NCBI GenBank assembly: GCA_035546355.1
Contig: DATKEH010000214.1
Span: 1 to 5,347, forward strand
DNA: 5,347 nucleotides
Direction of reading: 5' to 3'
DNA from: DATKEH01 sp035546355
GTDB lineage: Bacteria > Acidobacteriota > Thermoanaerobaculia > Multivoradales > JAIOJS01
Position 1 is the stretch's first letter, and every line of letters starts with the position of its first letter. This document shows positions 1 through 5,347 of this stretch, in pieces. A program made the position numbers and the translations under genes. The notes beneath the pieces were generated by a model that was not told the origin of the DNA, ran no database searches, and saw only the letters and a list, made by a program, of their open reading frames with translations.

Positions 1-1
1 C

Positions 2-805
2 GAGATCGCCATCCTGGTGACCTGGCACGACATCGTCGCCGACACCGCCGGCAGCAACGCGCCCGACCTCGGCATCCCCGAGGAGGAGCTGTTGCTGGAG
101 GTGGAGGCCGCCGACGGCGCGGCCGGCGCCGACCAGGACCCCTTCGCCGACGAGGCCGCCGATCCCTTCGCCGAGGAGGAGGCCGACCCGTTCGCCGACG
201 AGCAGGTGGGCGTCGATCCGTTCGCCGACGAGCAGGCAGCGGCCGCGCCGGTGGCCGCGCCGCGGAGCGAGTACTCCGACGCGGTGGCGCTGCAGTTCCC
301 GCGCCGGCTGCCCGACGGCGTCCGCAGACCCTACTTCCTGTTCGGCGACAAGGGCAGCCCGGTGGAGCTGTGGTACGTCGATCTCGCCCGGGCGGCGGAG
401 CCCGCGGTGTGGCTGGGGCGGGGCAGCGACCAGCTCGAGCTGGCCGAGGACGTGCCGCCGGAGGTGGCGGCGGCCTACGAGGCGGGCGCCTGGGGCGTGG
501 TGTTCAAGGCGCCGCGCGTCGACCCGCAGGGGATCTCGGTCCCCGACGACACCTTCGTGCCGCTGGCGTTCAGCGTCTGGGACGGCTTCCATCGCGATCG
601 CGGCAACCAACGTAGCCTGTCGTCGTGGTACGACCTCTACGTGCCGCCGGCCGACCAGCCGTCGCCGGTCGTCCCGATGGTGCGCGCCGCCGCCATCGTG
701 CTGCTGCTCGAGCTGCTGGTGATCGGCGGCGTACGCTGGCGCCACCGGCGGCGGCCCGCCGCCCTCGCCACCGCCCCCGCCACCGCTCGTGAGGGCACAC
801 TGTGA
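2..805 (+). CDS. Ethylbenzene-dehydrogenase-type heme-b (gamma) subunit, membrane-anchored; 5' end outside window
   Basis: Partial gene: the frame is already open at the left edge (first in-frame codon at base 2). The GTG at 17 is unlikely to be the true start, because EIAILVTWHD reads as a domain beta-strand. Residues below count from that GTG. The pattern WHD...D, SDAVALQFP (87-95), FGDKGSPVELWY (109-120), WGVVFKAPR (159-167), AFSVWDGFHRDRGN (184-197) and SSWYDLYVPP (202-211) matches the heme-b domain of the gamma subunits of DMSO reductase type II enzymes (ethylbenzene dehydrogenase, selenate reductase and nitrite oxidoreductase relatives). These pass electrons between the Fe-S subunit and a cytochrome or the quinone pool, outside the cytoplasmic membrane. 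A hydrophobic helix (about 222-239) followed by RWRHRRR predicts a C-terminal anchor with its tail in the cytoplasm. Residues 28-82 form an acidic, Ala-rich insertion with DPF-type repeats. A cytochrome c or signal peptide may lie upstream, unseen. The domain call is good; the enzyme's substrate is unknown. Confidence 0.8.
   Translation, partial: EIAILVTWHDIVADTAGSNAPDLGIPEEELLLEVEAADGAAGADQDPFADEAADPFAEEEADPFADEQVGVDPFADEQAAAAPVAAPRSEYSDAVALQFPRRLPDGVRRPYFLFGDKGSPVELWYVDLARAAEPAVWLGRGSDQLELAEDVPPEVAAAYEAGAWGVVFKAPRVDPQGISVPDDTFVPLAFSVWDGFHRDRGNQRSLSSWYDLYVPPADQPSPVVPMVRAAAIVLLLELLVIGGVRWRHRRRPAALATAPATAREGTL
137..232 (+). repeat. Four in-frame DPFA(D/E)E hexapeptide repeats
   Basis: Four 18-base units at 137-154, 161-178, 185-202 and 215-232 encode DPFADE, DPFAEE, DPFADE and DPFADE. 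The spacers are 2, 2 and 4 codons. The DNA copies differ at silent positions (for example GAC CCC TTC against GAT CCG TTC), so the peptide has been kept while the DNA diverged. The repeat lies in an acidic low-complexity insert between two core strands of the heme-b domain. Its role is unknown; a flexible, negatively charged loop for docking a partner is one possibility. Confidence 0.85.
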
Positions 806-953
806 CGCCACTCTCAGAGGGTCGCCGACCCGCGGCGCGGAAGGAGTGGGGGTATGGGAACCCAGGGTGGGGGTGTTCTTCAGCCGCCGACCGTTCGAAG
901 GTGCATTCACTCTCCAAAGGGACAAGATAGGAAGAACAAGAGGACTCTCTGCC
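806..953 (+). other. Intergenic spacer / 5' leader of the USP-PCP_red gene
   Basis: This is the only substantial gap in the window. Its right half (about 890-953) is visibly less GC-rich than the coding DNA around it, as expected of a leader or promoter region, and any promoter for the downstream genes most plausibly lies here. I could not find a convincing -35/-10 pair. A weak inverted repeat (CGCCG at 823-827 with CGGCG at 833-837) has no T tract after it and is not a credible intrinsic terminator. The spacer therefore only suggests that the USP gene could start a new transcription unit. Confidence 0.4.
938..943 (+). promoter_or_regulatory. Ribosome binding site (AAGAGG) deciding the USP start
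   Basis: A purine-rich AAGAGG lies 10 bases before the ATG at 954, inside the purine stretch 921-944. This supports initiation at 954 rather than at the GTG at 789 in the same frame. The earlier start would overlap the previous gene and add 55 residues with no resemblance to a USP N-terminus. Confidence 0.6.
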
Positions 954-3203
954 ATGTACCAGACCATCTACGTCCCCGTCGACAACTCCCGCCACTCCAA
1001 CCGGGCGGTGGACAGCGCGCTCGCCCTCGGCAAGTCCTTCGGCTCGAAGCTGGTCGGCTGCCACGTCTACGCGGCGCGCATGCACGACTACCGCTTCAAG
1101 CAGATGGAGTTCACCCTCCCCGAGGAATACCTGGTCGAGCAGGAGCTGCATCGACAGCGCAAGATCCACGACAGCCTGATCACCATGGGGCTGGAGCTGG
1201 TCTCCGACTGCTATCTCGAGCCGATGAAGGCGATGTGCGCCGAGGCGGGCCTCGACTACGAAGGCAAGATGATGGACGGCAAGCACTCGGTGGAGCTGGT
1301 GCGCGACATCGCCGACAACCCCGGCTACGACCTGGTGGTGCTCGGCGCCCTGGGCGTCGGGCGCACCCGCGACAGCCAGCTCGGCTCGGTGTGCAACCGC
1401 ATCGCCCTGGAGTGCGATCGCGACGTGTGGGTGGTCAAGCACCTGCCGCGGCCGGACGAAGCGGAGCGCGACACCATCCTGGTGGGCGTCGACGGCAGCC
1501 CCAAGAGCTTCGGCGCCCTGATGACCGCCGTCGAGCTCGGGCGCCGCTTCGGCAAGCGGGTCGAGGTGGTCGGCGTCTACGACCCCTACCTGCACTACGC
1601 GGTGTTCAAGGGGATCGTCGAGGTGCTCACCGAGAAGGCGGCGAAGGTGTTCCGCTTCGAGGAGCAGAACCAGCTGCACGAGGAGATCATCGACACCGGC
1701 CTCGCCTCGATCTACCAGTCGCACGTCAACGTCGCCGAGACCATGGCGCGGCAGGAGGGCGTCGAGGTCGGCAAGACGCTGCTCGACGGCAAGCCCTTCC
1801 AGAAGATCCTCGACCACGCCCGCAAGCACGAGCCCTGGCTGCTGGTGCTCGGCCGCCAGGGGGTGCACAGCCCCGACGGCGCCGGCGGCCTGGGAAGCAA
1901 CAGCGAGAACCTGCTGCGGCTGGTGCCGTGCGACGTGCTGCTGACCACCCGCGAAGTGGTCCCCGAGCTCGACGTCAAGGCGGAGGAGAGCATCCATTGG
2001 ACTCCCGAGGCCCTCGCCCGCATGCAGCGGGTGCCGCCGCAGGTGCTGGGCATCGCCCGCACCGCCATCCTGCGGCTGGCCATCGAGCAGGGGCACAGCG
2101 TCGTCTCCTCGGATCTGGTGACCGAGGCGATGGAGCGCTTCATGCCCAGGCGTGCCGCCGAGGCCAACCTACGCCTCGCCGAGGCGCTGGTGCTCGACAG
2201 GGCGAAGGACGAGCCGGTGGCGATCTGCCGTTCCTGCGGTGTCGCGGCGCGTTCCGCCCAGGCGGTGCGCTGCACGGTGTGCGGCGGCAGCGATTTCGAG
2301 CGGGTGTCGGCGGAGGTGGTGGCCCGCATCATCGCCGAGGAGGGCGGGGTGGAGGAGGAGACCACCTACGACGGGCGCAAGATCCGCTGGACGCAGGAGT
2401 CCCGTGGGGCGCTCAAGGCGATCGGCGACATGTACCAGCGCCGCCGCGCCAAGGCGCGGATCGAGAAGGCGGCGCGCATCCACAAGCTCGACCCCATCCC
2501 GCTCGAGCTCGCCCGCCGCTTCGTCGAGGAGGAGATCGGGGTGCTCTACAGCCCCTCGGTGCAGCCCGAGTCGGGCGAGGGGGCGGCCAACGGCAACGCA
2601 CGTCCCGCGGCCGGCGGCAACGGCCGGCCGGCGGCGAGCGAGCTGGGCTCGCAGGGCGATCTGGCGCCGGCGGCGGCCCCGACCGACGAGGCCGGCGAGC
2701 CCGCAGACCTCCGCCTCCTGGCCCGCGACGGCAAGGACGTCCCCTTCCTCTCCCGCCTGCACTGGTCGGATGCGGCGCTCGAGCGCATCCTGCGCGTCCC
2801 CGCCGGCTTCATGCGCGACCGCACCCAGGGGAGGGTGGAGGAGCTCGCGGGTGCGCGCGGCGTCGAGCGGGTCGACCGCGAGCTCGTCGAGGAGGGGATC
2901 GAGCAGGGCAAGCAGATGATGGAGGCGATGCTCACCGAGCAGGAGGCGGCGGCGCAGCCGGCGGCGAGCCCCGACGGCGGCACCGCCCACACGGTCGCCG
3001 CGCCGGCCGCCGCCGGTGACGCCTCCTGCCCCGCCGACGCGGCGACCCGTGAGGCGGCGGAGGCCGCGGGCTGCCCCTTCGGCCGCGCCGCCGGCCAGGG
3101 CAACGCCGAGGCGCTGCGCTCGGTGATGGAGTCCTACCCCCTCAACGAGGTCAGCGTGGTGGCCGAGATGGAGCGCCGCCGCCGCGAGATGAAGGGGGAG
3201 TAG
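954..3203 (+). CDS. Tandem universal stress protein fused to three PCP_red-like domains and a zinc ribbon
   Basis: 749 residues, no signal peptide or membrane helix, so probably cytoplasmic. USP domain 1 (about 1-165) begins IYVPVDNS and carries the textbook nucleotide-binding motif G-x2-G-x9-G-S at G131, G134, G144, S145. USP domain 2 (about 172-335) begins ILVGVDGS, with G300, G303 and G314-S315, one residue longer than the canonical spacing. Next come three segments of about 49 residues that align without gaps, starting at W349, W479 and W604. They fit the small C-terminal domain (PCP_red) of the protochlorophyllide reductase 57 kD subunit. C425/C428 and C440/C443 form a zinc-ribbon-like knuckle between the first and second. 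Linkers (about 533-596 and 661-705) are rich in Ala, Gly and Pro, and a GCPFG motif (706-710) precedes a charged helical C-terminus. Known USPs bind ATP or act as stress regulators; the fused role is unknown. Adaptor or regulator of an Fe-S or molybdoenzyme is inference from the neighbours. The start is fixed by the AAGAGG site and the immediate USP beta-strand. Confidence 0.85.
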   Translation: MYQTIYVPVDNSRHSNRAVDSALALGKSFGSKLVGCHVYAARMHDYRFKQMEFTLPEEYLVEQELHRQRKIHDSLITMGLELVSDCYLEPMKAMCAEAGLDYEGKMMDGKHSVELVRDIADNPGYDLVVLGALGVGRTRDSQLGSVCNRIALECDRDVWVVKHLPRPDEAERDTILVGVDGSPKSFGALMTAVELGRRFGKRVEVVGVYDPYLHYAVFKGIVEVLTEKAAKVFRFEEQNQLHEEIIDTGLASIYQSHVNVAETMARQEGVEVGKTLLDGKPFQKILDHARKHEPWLLVLGRQGVHSPDGAGGLGSNSENLLRLVPCDVLLTTREVVPELDVKAEESIHWTPEALARMQRVPPQVLGIARTAILRLAIEQGHSVVSSDLVTEAMERFMPRRAAEANLRLAEALVLDRAKDEPVAICRSCGVAARSAQAVRCTVCGGSDFERVSAEVVARIIAEEGGVEEETTYDGRKIRWTQESRGALKAIGDMYQRRRAKARIEKAARIHKLDPIPLELARRFVEEEIGVLYSPSVQPESGEGAANGNARPAAGGNGRPAASELGSQGDLAPAAAPTDEAGEPADLRLLARDGKDVPFLSRLHWSDAALERILRVPAGFMRDRTQGRVEELAGARGVERVDRELVEEGIEQGKQMMEAMLTEQEAAAQPAASPDGGTAHTVAAPAAAGDASCPADAATREAAEAAGCPFGRAAGQGNAEALRSVMESYPLNEVSVVAEMERRRREMKGE

Positions 3204-3206
3204 GAG
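3194..3206 (+). promoter_or_regulatory. Shine-Dalgarno-like purine run at the USP/GNAT junction
   Basis: GGGGGAG (3194-3200) ends 9 bases before the CTG at 3210, an ideal spacing. A second AGGAG (3202-3206) overlaps the USP stop codon and leaves only 3 bases. No comparable site lies at a useful distance from GTG 3255, so this run favours initiation near 3210 and translational coupling to the USP gene. Confidence 0.5.
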
Positions 3207-3209
3207 AGA

Positions 3210-4046
3210 CTGGTCGCCTATCGCTTCTGCCGGCCGGACGACATCCCGCTGCTGGTGGCGGCGGTCAACGGCTGCTTCCGGCCCCACTTCCCGGCCGCCC
3301 CCGAGCTCACCGTCGAGGGCTTCCGCGAGGAGATGCGGCGCCTCGACGTGTGGCCCAGCAACAGCCTGGTGGCGGTCGAAGGCGACCGCCCGATCGCCGT
3401 CCTCATCGGCACCAAGCGGCCGCGCGAGGTGCTGGTGCAGCGGCTGGGAGTGGCGAGCTCGCACCAGAGACGGGGTCACGGATCGCACCTGCTGACCTCG
3501 CTGTCGCAAAAGCTCGCCGTGCTCGGCCCCGAGCGCCTGATAGCCGAGGTGCCGGAGGGGATGCCCGGGGTGGCGCCGTTCCTCGCGGCGGTCGGCTACC
3601 GGCTGGAGGCGGAGTACACGGACTTCCTCGGGCCGGAGCCCGAGGCGGCGGGCGCGGTCGAGTCGCCGGCGGTCTCCCTGGCGGAGCTCGAGGCGTCCGA
3701 GGCGTTGCCCGAGACGCCCGGCACGCCCTGGGAGCGGCAGCTCCCGACGCTGCGCCAGAGCCGCGGTCTGGCCGGGCTGGCGCTGCCTGGCGAGGCCGGC
3801 GCCCGCGCCTGGGCGCTGTACACTCGCACCGCCGACGCGGTCGAGGTGTGGGCCAGTGGCGGCCCGCCGGGGAGGCCGCCGAACGCCTGGTTGCCGGCCC
3901 TGCTCGCAGCGCTCGGCCGCCACCAGCGGCGAGTGCGGCTGGCGCGCCTGCTGGCGGACGAGTACCCCGGGGACCTGCTGCGCCAGTTGGGGCTGCGCGC
4001 CGAGACGCGCTACCATCGCTGGGCCGCTCACGCGACACCCCTGTGA
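3210..4046 (+). CDS. GNAT-family N-acetyltransferase with an uncharacterised C-terminal half (probable CTG start)
   Basis: 278 residues if begun at CTG 3210; the first standard start in frame is GTG 3255 (263 residues). The earlier start is preferred because VAYRFCRPDDIPLLVAAVN is a typical GNAT first strand and helix (x-x-R-x-x-D-x-x-x-x), which the GTG start would remove, and because a good ribosome site precedes it. GNAT enzymes move an acetyl or other acyl group from acyl-CoA to an amine. The acyl-CoA pyrophosphate loop is QRRGHG (86-91) after strand VQRLGVASS, and FLAAVGYRLEAEYTDFLG (124-141) fits the terminal GNAT helix and strands. Residues after about 150 form a further region with no motif I recognise; it may be a degenerate second GNAT-like fold. 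The substrate cannot be told. The gene starts 6 bases after the USP stop and ends 10 bases before the ATPase gene, so it is almost certainly co-transcribed with both. Confidence 0.75.
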   Translation: MVAYRFCRPDDIPLLVAAVNGCFRPHFPAAPELTVEGFREEMRRLDVWPSNSLVAVEGDRPIAVLIGTKRPREVLVQRLGVASSHQRRGHGSHLLTSLSQKLAVLGPERLIAEVPEGMPGVAPFLAAVGYRLEAEYTDFLGPEPEAAGAVESPAVSLAELEASEALPETPGTPWERQLPTLRQSRGLAGLALPGEAGARAWALYTRTADAVEVWASGGPPGRPPNAWLPALLAALGRHQRRVRLARLLADEYPGDLLRQLGLRAETRYHRWAAHATPL

Positions 4047-4056
4047 GCCACCGCCG

Positions 4057-4920
4057 ATGAAGAGCTATCGCGACATCCCGGGCGACGGCGGTTCCGACGT
4101 GGTCGGCCAGGTAGTGGCCCAGCGCCGGGCCGTCGAGTCCGCCCTCGGCGGCGTGCGCCACCTGGTGGCGGTCGGCTCCGGCAAGGGTGGCGTCGGCAAG
4201 AGCACCCTGACCCTGGCGCTCGCCCTGGCGATGGGGCAGCGAGGTCGCTCGGTGGCGGTGCTCGACGCCGACCTCAATGGGCCGTCGCAGGCGCTGCTGG
4301 CGGGCATCGACGGACGGCCGTGGGTGCCGGGCGACGAGGGGTTGCTGCCGCCCCGGCGGGCGGACGGCATCGCGGTGCTGTCGCTGGGCAGCGTCCTCGC
4401 CGCCGGCGAGCCGTTGACCTTCGCCAGCGCCGCCCAGGGCGACGAGCACACCTGGCGCGCCACCCGCGAGCACGCGCTGTTCTCCCAGCTGCTGGCCGGA
4501 GTCGCCTGGGGCGGCCTCGACGCCCTGCTGATCGACCTGCCTCCGGGCAGCGAGCGCACCCGCCACTTCCTCGGCCAGCTCCCGACGCGGGCCCGCCTGC
4601 TGCTGGTGACCCTGCCCTCGGCGCTCGCCCGGGGGGTGGTGGCGCGCGGACTGGGGGGAGCGGGGCGAGAGCAGCTGCTGGGTTACCTCGAGAACATGTC
4701 CGGCTATGCCTGCCGCGGCTGCGACACGGTCCAGCCGCTGTTCCCGGTGGCGGAGGAGTCGCTGGACGCCCCTTGCCTCGGTCGCATCCCCTTCGACCCC
4801 GAGCTCGCGGCCTGGTGCGATCGCGGCCTGCCCGAGGCCGGTGCCCTCGCGACATCGCCGGCGTTCCGGGCCGTGGCGGTTGCCGCGGACGCCCTCGACG
4901 CCCTGCTGGAGACGCCATGA
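4057..4920 (+). CDS. Mrp/NBP35-type P-loop ATPase, probable iron-sulfur cluster carrier
   Basis: 287 residues. The deviant Walker A GSGKGGVGKST (40-50), with both lysines K43 and K48, the switch-I strand VAVLDADLNGPS (66-77) and the Walker B-like LLIDLPPG (157-164) place it in the SIMIBI/Mrp class. ENMSGYACRGC (212-222) has the CxxC (C219, C222) that in Mrp/ApbC/NBP35 proteins holds a bridging Fe-S cluster at the dimer interface. These proteins bind and pass on Fe-S clusters in the cytoplasm; some family members instead serve particular enzymes. There is no N-terminal FSCA/MIP18-like domain, and the usual GTGD after PPG is GSER here, so it is a divergent branch. ATG 4057 is chosen because it lies 10 bases after the GNAT stop and avoids an overlap of about 190 bases; the Shine-Dalgarno is weak, suggesting translational coupling. 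It overlaps the next gene by ATGA. Confidence 0.85.
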   Translation: MKSYRDIPGDGGSDVVGQVVAQRRAVESALGGVRHLVAVGSGKGGVGKSTLTLALALAMGQRGRSVAVLDADLNGPSQALLAGIDGRPWVPGDEGLLPPRRADGIAVLSLGSVLAAGEPLTFASAAQGDEHTWRATREHALFSQLLAGVAWGGLDALLIDLPPGSERTRHFLGQLPTRARLLLVTLPSALARGVVARGLGGAGREQLLGYLENMSGYACRGCDTVQPLFPVAEESLDAPCLGRIPFDPELAAWCDRGLPEAGALATSPAFRAVAVAADALDALLETP

Positions 4921-5347
4921 AGTTCCTCTGCATCGCCTGCGACCAGCCGATGAAGCTCGAGCGCACAGCCGCCGCCGATGGCTCGATCACCGCCGTCTTC
5001 CGCTGCCCACGCTGCGAGCAGGGGATCGCCATGCTCACCAACCCCTGGGAGACGCAGGTGGTGCAGTCGCTGGGGGTCCAGCTGGGGGGCCAGGGGAAGG
5101 AGAGCCGCTGCCCGTTCGGCCCCGCCGCCGGCAGCGTTGCCGAGGCGAGCCCGACGGACCCGGGGGCGCCGGCGGCCCGGGCGACGGCGGAAGGCATGGC
5201 GTGGACGGCGGGCGCCCTGGCCCGGCTCGAGCGCATCCCGGATTTCGTGCGCCCGATGGCGCGCCAGGGGATCGAGCACTTCGCCCGCGACCGCGGGCGC
5301 ACCCTGGTCACCGAGGAGGTGCTCGAGGAGGCGCGGGGACGCCTCGG
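4917..5347 (+). CDS. Zinc-ribbon plus PCP_red domain protein; 3' end outside window
   Basis: An open frame from ATG 4917 runs to the window edge without a stop (143 codons seen). The start overlaps the ATPase stop as ATGA, with GGAG at 4908-4911 as a ribosome site 5 bases upstream. The N-terminus has C5/C8 and C30/C33 in a rubredoxin-like or zinc-ribbon arrangement (FLCIACD, FRCPRCE). A low-complexity linker follows, starting with RCPFG (64-68). From W96 comes a clear PCP_red domain: AWTAGALARLERIPDFVR, then a second helix and TEEVLEEA. That domain is known as the C-terminal part of the BchB/ChlB subunit of dark-operative protochlorophyllide reductase, where it helps bind substrate. Stand-alone copies occur in bacteria without chlorophyll, and their role is not established to my knowledge. 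The domain matches those in the USP fusion without gaps, so the two proteins may share a ligand or partner. Confidence 0.8.
   Translation, partial: MKFLCIACDQPMKLERTAAADGSITAVFRCPRCEQGIAMLTNPWETQVVQSLGVQLGGQGKESRCPFGPAAGSVAEASPTDPGAPAARATAEGMAWTAGALARLERIPDFVRPMARQGIEHFARDRGRTLVTEEVLEEARGRL

Noticed and set aside
823..837. Small hairpin as an intrinsic terminator after the heme-b gene
   Set aside because: It has only 5 base pairs and no T tract; in DNA this GC-rich such short inverted repeats are expected by chance.
894..929. TTCGAA with AAGATA as a sigma-70 promoter
   Set aside because: The spacing is about 24 bases and both hexamers are poor matches.
789..953. Upstream extension of the USP gene to GTG 789
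   Set aside because: The extra 55 residues overlap the previous gene and do not resemble a USP N-terminus, while ATG 954 has a ribosome site and begins the first USP strand.
570..2096. 508-residue open frame on the minus strand
   Set aside because: It lies opposite the USP gene and the end of the heme-b gene, and its translation has no recognisable domain and is biased in Ala, Leu, His and Arg. Such frames arise in GC-rich DNA because stop codons are rare opposite G/C third positions.
2169..4031. 620-residue open frame on the minus strand
   Set aside because: It spans two convincing plus-strand genes and their junction, with Arg/Leu/Ala-rich sequence and no motif; a GC shadow frame.
3856..4056. 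Upstream extension of the ATPase gene into the acetyltransferase gene
   Set aside because: It would overlap the acetyltransferase by about 190 bases with Arg/Cys-rich shadow sequence; ATG 4057 gives a family-like N-terminus.
1995..5347. Reading the PCP_red domains as evidence of chlorophyll or bacteriochlorophyll synthesis
   Set aside because: No nitrogenase-like BchN/BchB catalytic domain or other pigment gene is visible; the domains are attached to USP and zinc-ribbon proteins instead.

Overview
The window is a dense, single-strand (+) stretch of very GC-rich bacterial DNA. I estimate about 70% G+C by eye; third codon positions are almost all G or C, which also produces long open shadow frames on the other strand. 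The composition and gene content would suit a high-GC, non-model bacterium with a respiratory or lithotrophic molybdoenzyme system, for example some Acidobacteriota or deltaproteobacterial-type lineages. The sequence alone does not fix the taxon.

Layout. (1) Up to 805: the 3' part of a gene for an ethylbenzene-dehydrogenase-type heme-b (gamma) subunit. It is carried on a periplasmic domain with a C-terminal membrane anchor, and an acidic segment with four DPF-A-(D/E)-E repeats interrupts the fold. (2) 806-953: a 148-base spacer, the only real intergenic gap. (3) 954-3203: a 749-residue multidomain protein with two universal stress protein (USP) domains, then three PCP_red-like domains (the small C-terminal domain of the 57 kD subunit of dark-operative protochlorophyllide reductase), with a four-cysteine zinc-ribbon-like element between the first and second. 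(4) 3210-4046: a GNAT-type acetyltransferase whose N-terminus apparently begins at a CTG codon six bases after the previous stop. (5) 4057-4920: an Mrp/NBP35-type P-loop ATPase with the CxxC iron-sulfur motif. (6) 4917 to the window end: the 5' part of a gene for a zinc-ribbon plus PCP_red protein, overlapping the ATPase gene by ATGA.

How they may work together. Genes 3-6 are so tightly packed that they are probably one operon. They combine nucleotide-binding USP domains, an Fe-S carrier-type ATPase, an acyltransferase and four copies of a domain known from a nitrogenase-like Fe-S enzyme. All of this lies directly downstream of the heme-b subunit of a complex iron-sulfur molybdoenzyme (DMSO reductase type II family). 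The most economical inference is an accessory module for assembling, protecting or regulating that membrane-bound redox enzyme. No photosynthesis gene is visible, so PCP_red is unlikely to mean chlorophyll synthesis here. The functional link is inference from gene order and domain content; domain identities come from motifs recognised by eye.
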